25,008 bases of DNA from contig CACMGM010000010.1 in NCBI GenBank assembly GCA_902613275.1, forward strand, positions 1-25,008. The letters run 5' to 3'. A program made the translations under genes and the position numbers. Under the pieces are notes generated by a model. It did not search any database. It saw only the letters and a program-made list of their open reading frames with translations, and was not told the origin of the DNA. Positions within the stretch are counted from its first letter, which is position 1. Each line of letters opens with the position of its first letter. The stretch comes from an uncultured Alphaproteobacteria bacterium. GTDB taxonomy: Bacteria; Pseudomonadota; Alphaproteobacteria; HIMB59; GCA-002718135. Positions 1 through 7,322 of this stretch are shown piece by piece.

Positions 1-2
1 AA

Positions 3-551
3 TTAGCATATCAAAAATTTAAATATATAGATGGATTAGTTAACGCAACATTTGGATCAACTTCTGATAAATTATCTCAATTAACTGCAGAAAAATTTAA
101 TAAAGCTAATCAAGTTAACTTAACAGGCTCTTTTTTACTTATGAGAGGTGTGGCAAGTAAAATGAAAAAAGGTGGAAGTATCGTAATGTTTGCTTCAATG
201 TATGGATTAGTATCACCAAAAATGGAAATGTATCCAAAAAATATTAATCCTAATCCCATTGAATATGGTGCTGGAAAAGCTGGTCTAAACCAAATGGTAA
301 AATATTTTTCCTCGTATTATGGTAAAAATAATATTCGTATTAATGCAATTTTACCTGGACCTTTTCCAAACATAACTAAGACTACAAACAATAATAAAAA
401 ATTTTTGAGTAATTTAAAAAATTCCACAATGTTAAAACGTTTCGGTAAACCTATCGAAACCGCAAAACCAACAATTTTTCTTTTATCTGATGCATCAAGT
501 TATATGACGGGTCATTCACTTATAGTTGATGGTGGTTGGACAGCGTGGTAA
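3..551 (+). CDS. SDR-family oxidoreductase, 5'-truncated by the window edge
   Basis: Short-chain dehydrogenase/reductase; a NAD(P)-dependent cytosolic oxidoreductase of a sugar, polyol or hydroxy acid is expected. The frame is open from the first bases, so the ATG at 141 is an internal Met and not the start; the Rossmann TGxxxGxG nucleotide-binding region lies upstream of the window. Visible are a VNAT segment where most SDRs have NNAG, a catalytic Ser in FASMYG, the Tyr-x-x-x-Lys pair in EYGAGKAG, the segment NIRINAILPGP, and the usual C-terminal end SLIVDGGWTAW. It is followed 13 bases later by a Gfo/Idh/MocA oxidoreductase and then a second SDR, so it is probably an operon member in a stepwise oxidation pathway. 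Substrate unknown. The replacement of NNAG is mildly unusual. Family assignment is firm, function is open. Confidence 0.88.
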   Translation, partial: LAYQKFKYIDGLVNATFGSTSDKLSQLTAEKFNKANQVNLTGSFLLMRGVASKMKKGGSIVMFASMYGLVSPKMEMYPKNINPNPIEYGAGKAGLNQMVKYFSSYYGKNNIRINAILPGPFPNITKTTNNNKKFLSNLKNSTMLKRFGKPIETAKPTIFLLSDASSYMTGHSLIVDGGWTAW

Positions 552-564
552 GTGATATTAATTA

Positions 565-1524
565 ATGACTCAGTTTCCCATAGAAAATAAAAAAATCAAA
601 TTAGCAATGCTAGGAATGACGGAGGGAAATGGACATCCTTACTCATGGAGCATAATTATTAACGGTCGATACAACGTTGAAGCATTAGCACAATGTCCTT
701 ATGCAGCAATTAATGATTATATTTCAAAGCAACCAAAAAATACCCTAGGTATAAAAGATGTAGAAGTTTCACATGTATGGACAGATAATCCTGAGGATGC
801 AAAACTTGTCGCTAAAGTTGCAGAAATTGAAAATATTGTTGAAGATCCAAAAGATGTGATTGGACAAGTCGATGCAGTTTTAGTCGCAACTGATATTGGT
901 TCAGAGCATGTTGAGAGGTGTAAACCATTCGTTGAGGCAAATGTACCAATTTTTGTTGATAAACCATTATGCGATAATTTTACTGATCTAAAAATTTTTC
1001 AACAGTGGATTGATGAAGGAAAGCCGATAATTAGTTCTTCTGCAATGCGATATTGTAAAGAGTACGAGCCATACCATCAATCAACTTACGAACTAGGTGA
1101 TTTAAGATACATTAATGTCACTATGGCAAAAAGTTGGGAAAAATATGGGATACACGCTTTAGAAACATTATTTCCAATTGTTGGTCCAGGCTTTACCTCA
1201 ATACAAAATCTAGGAGATAAAGATAGAAATATTGTTCATTTACATCATTCAAAAGGTATTGATATCAATATTGCTAATGTCTTTGATATGATTGGAGGTT
1301 TTGGTCTTGTTTCTTTAGTTGGAACTAAAAGTGGAATACAAATAAAATCAAATGATACTTTTTATGCATTTAAAAAACAATTAGAGTCATACGTTCATTA
1401 TTTACGAACAGGTGTAAAACCAGTTGCATGGGAGGAAACCAAAGAATTAATGCAACTTGTTGCTGCTGGTATAAAGAGTAGAGAAGAGGGTGGAATTAAA
1501 ATTAATTTAAGTGAGGTTAGTTAG
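565..1524 (+). CDS. Gfo/Idh/MocA-family oxidoreductase
   Basis: NAD(P)-dependent oxidoreductase of 319 residues, a normal length for the family, which acts mostly on sugars, inositols and amino sugars. The N-terminal Rossmann strand is atypical: instead of GxGxxG it reads LAMLGMTEGNGHPYSW (residues 13-28). The segment AVLVATDIGSEH (104-115) and the family Lys motif VDKPL (131-135, the usual EKP) are clear, and YGIHALETL resembles the catalytic-His region. The ATG at 565 follows the preceding stop by 13 bases without an obvious Shine-Dalgarno, and its stop TAG directly abuts the ATG of the next SDR, so the genes are probably co-transcribed. The unusual N-terminus is typical of a subgroup that I recognise only as family members. 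Substrate not inferable. Confidence 0.85.
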   Translation: MTQFPIENKKIKLAMLGMTEGNGHPYSWSIIINGRYNVEALAQCPYAAINDYISKQPKNTLGIKDVEVSHVWTDNPEDAKLVAKVAEIENIVEDPKDVIGQVDAVLVATDIGSEHVERCKPFVEANVPIFVDKPLCDNFTDLKIFQQWIDEGKPIISSSAMRYCKEYEPYHQSTYELGDLRYINVTMAKSWEKYGIHALETLFPIVGPGFTSIQNLGDKDRNIVHLHHSKGIDINIANVFDMIGGFGLVSLVGTKSGIQIKSNDTFYAFKKQLESYVHYLRTGVKPVAWEETKELMQLVAAGIKSREEGGIKINLSEVS

Positions 1525-2316
1525 ATGAATGTTTTAGAAAGTTTTTCTTTAAAAGGTAAAGTTGCACTTGTTACTGGAGGTGCTGGACTTTATGGGAGAC
1601 AAATAGTGGAAGCATTAGCTGAAGCTGGAGCAATTACATATATAGCTTCACGAAATATTGAAAGTTTACAACAAGTAGCAGAAGAAGAAACAAAACGAGG
1701 CTATAAAGTTACTGCATTACAATTAGATTTATCTCAGGATGACTCAATCGAAAAGCTATATAATGATATTATTCAGAAAAGTGGAAAATGTGATGTTTTG
1801 ATAAATAATGCAGTTTCCAGAGAGCATGGCAGTCTTGGTTGGGACAATAGTCTAGATGATTTTGATAAAAGTTTAAGAATAAATGCATCAGCATTATTTA
1901 AAATTACAAATATGTTTGCTGAAGGAATGAAAAAAAATAAATCTGGATCCATTATAAATATTGGATCAATGATGGGTACTGTTGGTGTGGAAAATGGCAA
2001 TTATGAAGGTACAGATTTTACACCTGCTACTTCTCCTCTATATTTTTATGAAAAGGGAGGCATGCACAATTTTACAAGATGGGCAGCAAGTATGTTAGGA
2101 CCTCATAATATCCGTGTAAATTGTTTGGCACCAGGAGGTTTCAAAGTTCCTTCACATCCAGATAGGTTTGTAGAGAATTATAGCAAAAGAACTCAGTTAG
2201 GTAGAATGGCTAATAGCACTGATCTAAAAGGGCCAATTATTTTTTTAGCATCAGACTCATCCGCTTACTTAACAGGAACAATCATTGCAGTTGATGGTGG
2301 ATATACTGCAAAATAA
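1525..2316 (+). CDS. SDR-family oxidoreductase (gluconate 5-dehydrogenase-like)
   Basis: Complete classical SDR of 263 residues. The cofactor motif TGGAGLYG is at residues 17-24, NNA at 94-96, the catalytic Ser at about 148 (NIGSMMG), Tyr173 and Lys177 (YxxxK), and the C-terminus ends in a VDGGYTAK-type tail. An insertion between Ser and Tyr (about 150-170) resembles SDRs annotated as gluconate 5-dehydrogenase or similar sugar-acid dehydrogenases. The ATG follows the Gfo/Idh stop with no gap (TAGATG), which suggests translational coupling. Together with the flanking oxidoreductases and the downstream HpcH/HpaI aldolase it suggests oxidation of a sugar or hydroxy acid to a keto acid that is then cleaved. 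This pathway role is inference; the family call is secure. Confidence 0.9.
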   Translation: MNVLESFSLKGKVALVTGGAGLYGRQIVEALAEAGAITYIASRNIESLQQVAEEETKRGYKVTALQLDLSQDDSIEKLYNDIIQKSGKCDVLINNAVSREHGSLGWDNSLDDFDKSLRINASALFKITNMFAEGMKKNKSGSIINIGSMMGTVGVENGNYEGTDFTPATSPLYFYEKGGMHNFTRWAASMLGPHNIRVNCLAPGGFKVPSHPDRFVENYSKRTQLGRMANSTDLKGPIIFLASDSSAYLTGTIIAVDGGYTAK

Positions 2317-2320
2317 ATAA

Positions 2321-2327
2321 AGGGAGA
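2321..2327 (+). promoter_or_regulatory. Strong ribosome binding site for the HpcH/HpaI aldolase
   Basis: AGGGAGA lies six bases before the ATG at 2334. It is one of the few clear Shine-Dalgarno sequences in the window, where most downstream genes rely on abutting or overlapping ends, and it fixes the start of the aldolase gene. Confidence 0.7.
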
Positions 2328-2333
2328 AATACT

Positions 2334-3158
2334 ATGACGAGATATGATAGAACAATGGCAAAAGTAAGCAAAAAACCTTTTGATACTTTTAGAGAAAGTA
2401 GAATTAAAAGAACTACAAGTGAAGGTAAAGTAGCAATAACCTTAAAATGTAATACCTCGGATACAAAAGTTGCCGAAATTTTTTCTCTTGCTCAACCAGA
2501 CGCAATTTGGCTAGATATGGAACACGGATCTTTGGATTACACTCAAGCAGAGAATCAAGTTAATGCTGCTAAAATATATGATGTTGATGCAATCTTACGA
2601 GTATCTAGAGGAAGTTATAGTTCTTATATCAGAGGATTAGAAATAGATTGTGCTGGTTTAGTAATTCCACAAATTAAAAACTATGAAGATGCAAAATTTG
2701 TTAGAGATAGCACAAAATTTCCTCCTATAGGACACCGAGGTTTAGATGGAGGTAATAATGATGGTAAGTATGCTAGATTAGATATTGAAGAGTATTTAAC
2801 AAAATCTAATGAAGAAAGACTCGTAATTTATCAAATTGAAACACCAGAAGCATTTGATCATATAGAAGCAATTGCAGAAATGGAAGGTGTCGATGGTTTA
2901 TTTTTTGGGCCTGGAGATTATTCACTAGCTTTAGGTGTTCCTGGACAAATGGATCATCCAGAAGTTTCTAAAGTAAGAAAACTAGTTGCAGAACTTGCAA
3001 GGAAACATAATAAAATTGCAGCAACACCAGGTGGACCAAACATTGCCTCTGAATATATTGATATGGGATATAATCTCTTAAATATCGGTTCTGACGTTAT
3101 AGGACTAACTAACTATGCAGAGGAGCTTATAAATACATTTGATAAAATAAATTCTTAA
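2334..3158 (+). CDS. HpcH/HpaI-family aldolase (2-keto-3-deoxy sugar acid type)
   Basis: Metal-dependent class II pyruvate aldolase of 274 residues. The family cleaves 2-keto-3-deoxy (or 4-hydroxy-2-oxo) acids to pyruvate and an aldehyde. Visible signatures are WLDMEHG (59-65) with the conserved Glu-His, the Arg of LRVSR (89) in the position of the catalytic Arg, IPQI (111-114), the metal-ligand Glu in IYQIET (about 169) and the Asp of FFGPGDYS (about 195). Length is about 15-20 residues above HpaI/GarL because of a basic N-terminal extension. A good Shine-Dalgarno sets the start, and the stop overlaps the ATG of the next PLP enzyme by one base. Placed after three oxidoreductases it is the probable carbon-carbon cleavage step of the operon. 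The substrate could also be a citrate-lyase-beta type ester, but the motifs favour the aldolase branch. Confidence 0.88.
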   Translation: MTRYDRTMAKVSKKPFDTFRESRIKRTTSEGKVAITLKCNTSDTKVAEIFSLAQPDAIWLDMEHGSLDYTQAENQVNAAKIYDVDAILRVSRGSYSSYIRGLEIDCAGLVIPQIKNYEDAKFVRDSTKFPPIGHRGLDGGNNDGKYARLDIEEYLTKSNEERLVIYQIETPEAFDHIEAIAEMEGVDGLFFGPGDYSLALGVPGQMDHPEVSKVRKLVAELARKHNKIAATPGGPNIASEYIDMGYNLLNIGSDVIGLTNYAEELINTFDKINS

Positions 3159-4438
3159 TGGATTTGAGTGAAATTCAAAATACTATTTTAGATAGGCGAA
3201 CTAAAGGTATTCCAGGTTCAAGTGAACCATTTCCACTTAAAGAGCTTAAAAATAAAAAATGGAATATTTTGAAGGAAGATATGCCAATGCCATTGATGGT
3301 ATTAAAACAAAAAAATTATCTCCATAATTTAAAAACTTTTTCAAATTATTTAGAAAAACACAATTTACATATTTCTCCTCATGGTAAAACAACAATGGCC
3401 CCTCAGATTTTTTCTGAGCAGATAAAACATGGTGCATGGGGCATTACAGCTGGTGCCATTAACCAAATTCAAGTTATGTTTGATTTTGGTATTAATAAAG
3501 TTTTACTTGCTAATCAACTTTTAGGTAAATCGCATTTAGAAACAATAGCATCATATATTAATCAAAATAAAAATTTTTCTTTTTATTGTTTTGTTGATTC
3601 TATTGAACAGTTTTTAAATATTAAAAAAAATCTTGGTGATCAAAATTTAACCAATCCAATAAATTTATTGCCTGAAATAGGTGCAGAAAATGGAAGAACA
3701 GGTATACGTAAAAAAGAAGATTTTTTAAAACTCGTTAATATAATTGGAGAGGACTCATCAAAGAATTTTACATTTGCAGGTATATCTTCTTATGAGGGTA
3801 TAGCGGCTGTTGCTATGAAAGGTTCAAATGCTGTGCATGAATTTTGTTCAAAGATTGAGGATATTATTAATGATATTCCTTCAAATTATTACTCTCATCT
3901 AAATGAATTATTAATTACGGCTGGCGGATCAACTCATTTTGATATTGTAGGAGAAAGATTTTCTAAAATCAAACTCAGTGTTCCTATTAAAGTACTATTA
4001 CGAAGTGGATGTTATATTACACATGATCATGGGCCTTACTTAGATGCACTTGAAACAGCTAAAAGTGATTCCAATAGACAATGGGATCAATCTCTACAAC
4101 CAGCTCTTGAAATTTGGTCCTATGTACAATCTATTCCTGAAAATAATCTTGCTTTTCTAACTATGGGAAAACGAGATGCTCCATATGATTCAGGTTTACC
4201 AAAACCTATAAAAAGATTTAGACCTGGTGAAGGTTTTTTAGATGTTGGTGAAGCAGAAATATTTAGTACAAATGATCAGCATGCCTTTGTTAAACTTGCT
4301 GATAATCATCAATGGCAGGTAGGGGATATGATTTGTTCAGGAATTTCACATCCTTGCACAGCGTTTGATAAATGGAAGTTTATTCCTGTTGTTGATGATG
4401 ACTATAATATTCTTGATGGAATATTAACTTATTTTTAA
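3158..4438 (+). CDS. Fold-III PLP enzyme, D-serine dehydratase / D-threonine aldolase-like
   Basis: Protein of 426 residues with an alanine-racemase-type N-terminal barrel and a C-terminal beta domain. The PLP lysine is in ISPHGKTTMAP (Lys77), which is the form of this motif found in proteins annotated as amino acid deaminases. A C-terminal His398-x-Cys400 (SHPCTAFDKW) matches the zinc-binding His/Cys pair known from eukaryotic-type D-serine dehydratase. It probably eliminates or cleaves a D-configured 3-hydroxy amino acid. The ATG overlaps the aldolase stop by one base (TAATG), so it is translationally coupled as the last gene of the operon. Its end meets the converging ridA-type gene with no intervening base; RidA proteins deaminate enamine/imine products of exactly such PLP enzymes, which supports a dehydratase activity. 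True D-threonine aldolase activity is the main alternative. Confidence 0.85.
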   Translation: MDLSEIQNTILDRRTKGIPGSSEPFPLKELKNKKWNILKEDMPMPLMVLKQKNYLHNLKTFSNYLEKHNLHISPHGKTTMAPQIFSEQIKHGAWGITAGAINQIQVMFDFGINKVLLANQLLGKSHLETIASYINQNKNFSFYCFVDSIEQFLNIKKNLGDQNLTNPINLLPEIGAENGRTGIRKKEDFLKLVNIIGEDSSKNFTFAGISSYEGIAAVAMKGSNAVHEFCSKIEDIINDIPSNYYSHLNELLITAGGSTHFDIVGERFSKIKLSVPIKVLLRSGCYITHDHGPYLDALETAKSDSNRQWDQSLQPALEIWSYVQSIPENNLAFLTMGKRDAPYDSGLPKPIKRFRPGEGFLDVGEAEIFSTNDQHAFVKLADNHQWQVGDMICSGISHPCTAFDKWKFIPVVDDDYNILDGILTYF

Positions 4439-4828
4439 TTATCCTTCTTGTCTAGTATTTGGTGCATAAGCAACACAATCAAGCTCAAATTTTAAGAAAG
4501 TAGGCAACACTTTTACAATTGTACTTCTTGTTGGTAGTGGATCTGTAAAATATTCAGGATAAATTTTATTATATTCTTTTAAATCTTTTTGATCAGCTAC
4601 GTAACCTTTCACATTAATAACATGATCCAAGGTCAGACCTGCTTCTTTTAAAATTACTTCTAAATTTTCAATTGAACGTCTCATTTCTTCTTCAAACGTT
4701 CCTTCAATGACTGACCCATTTTCTCGATCAACAGATGCTTGGCCTGAAACATATACAAAATCTCCTGCTTTGATTGCTGGGCTAAAAGGTAAAACTGATT
4801 TTGCACCAGTGGTTATTATTTTAATCAT
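4439..4828 (-). CDS. RidA-family (YjgF/UK114) imine/enamine deaminase
   Basis: Small cytosolic protein of 129 residues, the usual RidA length; active members form trimers and hydrolyse reactive 2-aminoacrylate-type enamines and imines to keto acids. Seen are the segment VYVSGQASVD (about 25-34), GYVADQKD (75-82), the active-site Arg in LPTRSTI (Arg101, equivalent to the catalytic Arg105) and FELDCVAYAP near the C-terminus. The start ATG at 4828 is preceded by a strong Shine-Dalgarno (AAGGAGAG, complement of 4832-4839). It lies 23 bases downstream of an SDR on the same strand, and its stop abuts the stop of the PLP dehydratase on the other strand. A role in clearing the enamine made by that enzyme or by another deaminase of the locus is likely but inferred. 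Confidence 0.92.
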   Translation of the reverse strand: MIKIITTGAKSVLPFSPAIKAGDFVYVSGQASVDRENGSVIEGTFEEEMRRSIENLEVILKEAGLTLDHVINVKGYVADQKDLKEYNKIYPEYFTDPLPTRSTIVKVLPTFLKFELDCVAYAPNTRQEG

Positions 4829-4831
4829 ATT

Positions 4832-4839
4832 CTCTCCTT
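4832..4839 (-). promoter_or_regulatory. Ribosome binding site of the ridA-like gene
   Basis: On the minus strand AAGGAGAG sits four bases before the ATG at 4828. It is a near-consensus Shine-Dalgarno inside the 23-base gap after the upstream SDR gene, and it supports the annotated start and co-transcription with the SDR. Confidence 0.7.
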
Positions 4840-4851
4840 TTTAAAATTTTT

Positions 4852-5616
4852 TTATAAAAGTGACTCATCCCAATTTAATTGATTAGCTAAAATTCCACCA
4901 TCAACGTATAACATTTGTCCTGTAATATATTTTGCTTCTTCAGATGCTAAAAATACAGCAACTCCACCAATATCCGATGGCTCCCCAATTCTTCCAAGTG
5001 GAATTTGTGCACTAATTACTTTTTTATTATTTCCTTTATTTAGACCTTCACTAGTCAATGGTGTTTCAAGTATGCCTGGACCAATACCATTAACACGAAT
5101 GTTTTTTGATGCTAAACTTACAGCCATTGATTTAACCATCATTAATACTGCTCCTTTGGAAGTATCATACATGACGCTGTTTTTTTCAGCTGCTAAGGAG
5201 TTAGAGGAACCAATACAAATAATACTACTATTATTTTGATCGTTTGAAATTTGTTTTACAAATTCTTGAGATGTAAACATATAACCTCTAACGTTCAGAT
5301 TAAATGTTTTATCAAATTTTTCTTTATTAATATTTTCAAAATCAGTATCTTGAAAAGTACCAGCATTATTTATAAGAGTATCTATTTTTCCGAGTTTAAC
5401 TTTTGCTTCTTGAATTAGTTTTTTATTTCCATCAATTGTTGATAGATCTGATTGTACAAAATAACACTCAGTCAATTTTTTAAGCTTATCTAAAGCGCCA
5501 TTATCTTTTTCATGAGAATTAATGACAATTTTTGCTCCTTTTTTAGCAAATGCCTCTGCAATTCCAAATCCTATACCATGTGTAGATCCAGTTATACATA
5601 CACATTGGTCTTTCAT
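4852..5616 (-). CDS. SDR-family oxidoreductase (3-oxoacyl-ACP reductase-like fold)
   Basis: Complete classical SDR of 254 residues with TGSTHGIG at 9-16, NNAG at 83-86, catalytic Ser about 137, Tyr150 and Lys154 (YDTSK), the PG segment NGIGPGILETP, and the C-terminal MLYVDGG. All catalytic elements are intact. It is transcribed away from the nagA-like gene and is first in a two-gene unit with ridA. The start ATG has AGGGGA upstream (complement of 5623-5628). Substrate specificity in this family cannot be read from motifs. By context it may oxidise or reduce a hydroxy or keto intermediate related to blocks A or C. Confidence 0.88.
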   Translation of the reverse strand: MKDQCVCITGSTHGIGFGIAEAFAKKGAKIVINSHEKDNGALDKLKKLTECYFVQSDLSTIDGNKKLIQEAKVKLGKIDTLINNAGTFQDTDFENINKEKFDKTFNLNVRGYMFTSQEFVKQISNDQNNSSIICIGSSNSLAAEKNSVMYDTSKGAVLMMVKSMAVSLASKNIRVNGIGPGILETPLTSEGLNKGNNKKVISAQIPLGRIGEPSDIGGVAVFLASEEAKYITGQMLYVDGGILANQLNWDESLL

Positions 5617-5686
5617 CTTATTTCCCCTAGTTCTTGTTTTTTCGCTATAGTTGTTTTAGGTTTTACCTTAATATTAAATTAAATAT
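5617..5686. promoter_or_regulatory. Divergent intergenic region between SDR/ridA and the nagA-like unit
   Basis: These 70 bases separate two divergent units, so promoters for both must lie here or inside the first codons. On the minus strand AGGGGA (complement of 5623-5628) serves the SDR. On the plus strand a TTGTTT (5651-5656) followed after 17 bases by TTAAAT (5674-5679) is a possible but weak sigma-70-like pair; in such AT-rich DNA this has little weight. No operator palindrome is evident. Confidence 0.4.
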
Positions 5687-6865
5687 ATGCAACACAAACA
5701 AAGATTTACAAATGTTACTTTGGTAACTCCACATGGAGAAGAAGATAAAGATCTTCTAATTGATGGCGATAAAATTGTTGATATTTTGAATCCAAATGAA
5801 AATATTTCTGATGAATGGAAAATCATTGATGGTCAGAATAACTTTATCTTCCCAGGAATGATCGATGTTCTACAACATGGTTTTTTAAATTATTTGTATG
5901 GTCATGCAGAAGAAAACTGTACTGTTGATAATTCTAAAATACTACCATCAGTAGGAGTGACAGGTTTTTTACCGTCAACACCTTGCCTGCCACCTGAAAA
6001 AACTAAAACTTTATTAAACGCTTTATCAAATGATATTGATAAAGCAAAAGGGGGAGCTCGTGTTTTAGGAATTCATTCAGAAGGACCTTGTTTTGCATTA
6101 CCTGGAGCTCATGATCCTAAAAATCTTCGAAATCCTTCTGTACCTTTAGCCGAAGAATTATTAGATGCATGCCAGGGTAAACTAAAAGCTCTTACATTAG
6201 CGCCAGAAATGAATGGCTCAGAAGAATTTATAAAGAGACTTAAAAAAGAAAAAATTTCAATTCATTTAGGTCACAGTGGAGCTAATCCAATTGATGTTCC
6301 TAAATTTGCAGATTGGGGAGTTGATGCTGTAACACATATGTATGATGCACTTCCAACTTATCCACCAGATGATACAGGTGTTCATGTATTATCTCTAACT
6401 GATGCTTTAATTGCTGAAACACGAATTGCTCTTGGAGTTATATGTGACGGTATTCATGTTCACCCTCAATTAGTTGAACTACTATCTCACTTACCAACTG
6501 ATAGAGTATTCTTAGAAACGGATTCTGTTAAGGGAGCTGGTTCTCCAGTTCCTGTTAAGTTTGAATTTTTTCCTGGACGATGGTGTACAGTTGAAAAAGG
6601 GAAAGCTTCTACTTATAATGGTTTATTAGCTGGATCATCATTAACTTCTATTGAAGCATTACAAAATTATTATAAGTTTTCAAAAAAAACTTTATCCCAA
6701 GTTGCTATTGCTGCAAGTTTAGTACCAGCAAGAGTAATAGGTTTAGAAAATATTATGGGAAGTATTGAAAAAAATAAATTAGCTGATTTTATTCTTTTAC
6801 AAAAAGACAATTTGGAGATTAGTGAAACCTATATTGCTGGAAAATCTGTATACAAAAGTGAATAA
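5687..6865 (+). CDS. nagA: N-acetylglucosamine-6-phosphate deacetylase-like amidohydrolase
   Basis: Amidohydrolase-superfamily protein of 392 residues, the family's normal length. NagA converts GlcNAc-6-P to GlcN-6-P and acetate. The metal and catalytic residues of the family are present: Glu132 in HSEGP, His142 in GAHDP, His196 in HLGHSGA, His217 in THMYDALP, His257/259 in DGIHVHP and the catalytic Asp279 in LETDS. The N-terminal PGMIDVLQHG and C-terminal KLADFILL are typical. Deviations are Asp220 where NagA usually has Asn (THxxNAM), and a Cys-containing EGPC. The product of the nanA/nanE/nanK operon 14 kb away would be its substrate, but nagB is not visible nearby, and the next two genes are unfamiliar, so a related N-acyl sugar is possible. 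The symbol is given by family and not proven function. Confidence 0.8.
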   Translation: MQHKQRFTNVTLVTPHGEEDKDLLIDGDKIVDILNPNENISDEWKIIDGQNNFIFPGMIDVLQHGFLNYLYGHAEENCTVDNSKILPSVGVTGFLPSTPCLPPEKTKTLLNALSNDIDKAKGGARVLGIHSEGPCFALPGAHDPKNLRNPSVPLAEELLDACQGKLKALTLAPEMNGSEEFIKRLKKEKISIHLGHSGANPIDVPKFADWGVDAVTHMYDALPTYPPDDTGVHVLSLTDALIAETRIALGVICDGIHVHPQLVELLSHLPTDRVFLETDSVKGAGSPVPVKFEFFPGRWCTVEKGKASTYNGLLAGSSLTSIEALQNYYKFSKKTLSQVAIAASLVPARVIGLENIMGSIEKNKLADFILLQKDNLEISETYIAGKSVYKSE

Positions 6866-7322
6866 AAATAATTTAGATCAAAAACTTCGTTACAACGATG
6901 CTGGTAATGTCCACATGGATTTTCACGGTGCTACAAATACAACTATTGAGTTTATCATTAATAAATATGGTATCGATACTATGAATGACATCTTCAAAAA
7001 AGTTGGTAATGATGTTTATAAGGACATCAAAGATCATATTAAAAAAGGGAATATCAAAATGTTAGCTAAACATTGGCAACATTTTTTTGATCGGGAAAAT
7101 GCTGATTATAATATTTCTATTAATGATGAAGAGATTATTTTAACAGTTAATCGTTGTACAGCGTATGAGCATGTAAGGAAGTTGGTTGGAAATGTTTCTC
7201 CTAACTTCTGTGATCAAACTATTAAAACAAATGAAGCACTGGCAGAAAATACTCCATACGAAATTAAAACTGAAATTTTACGAGAAGCAGCATGCAGACA
7301 AACTATAAGGAAAAGAGCATGA
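6858..7322 (+). CDS. Small Cys-containing protein, paralogue of the next gene; function unknown
   Basis: Protein of 154 residues if started at the GTG at 6858, which overlaps the nagA-like stop by eight bases; an ATG at 6822 would overlap by 44 bases and is less likely. No signal peptide or membrane segment. It is helical in the N-terminal half, with HW (72-73), ENADYNI (80-86), DEEIILTV (90-97), and conserved-looking Cys100 (NRC), Cys118 (NFCDQT) and Cys146 (AACRQ). The middle of this protein lines up with the next gene: an aromatic/His pair, a charged D-x-x-I/L strand, a DE-x-x-L strand and a Cys. The layout recalls L-2-amino-thiazoline-4-carboxylic acid hydrolase-like small proteins, but I cannot confirm this. 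Its stop TGA overlaps the next ATG (ATGA), so the two are translationally coupled and may form a heteromer. Confidence 0.72.
   Translation: MNKNNLDQKLRYNDAGNVHMDFHGATNTTIEFIINKYGIDTMNDIFKKVGNDVYKDIKDHIKKGNIKMLAKHWQHFFDRENADYNISINDEEIILTVNRCTAYEHVRKLVGNVSPNFCDQTIKTNEALAENTPYEIKTEILREAACRQTIRKRA
7307..7311 (+). promoter_or_regulatory. Ribosome binding site fixing the start of the second small Cys protein
   Basis: AAGGA lies seven bases before the ATG at 7319, which itself overlaps the preceding TGA as ATGA. This decides for 7319 over the upstream in-frame ATG at 7292. Confidence 0.65.

Noticed and set aside
141..551. ATG at 141 as the start of the first SDR gene
   Set aside because: The same frame is open back to position 3 and encodes recognisable SDR sequence before the Met; the gene is cut by the window edge.
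6822..6857. Upstream ATG at 6822 for the first small Cys protein
   Set aside because: It would overlap the nagA-like gene by 44 bases; a GTG at 6858 with an 8-base overlap suits the window's pattern better. Not decisive, since no clear ribosome binding site distinguishes them.
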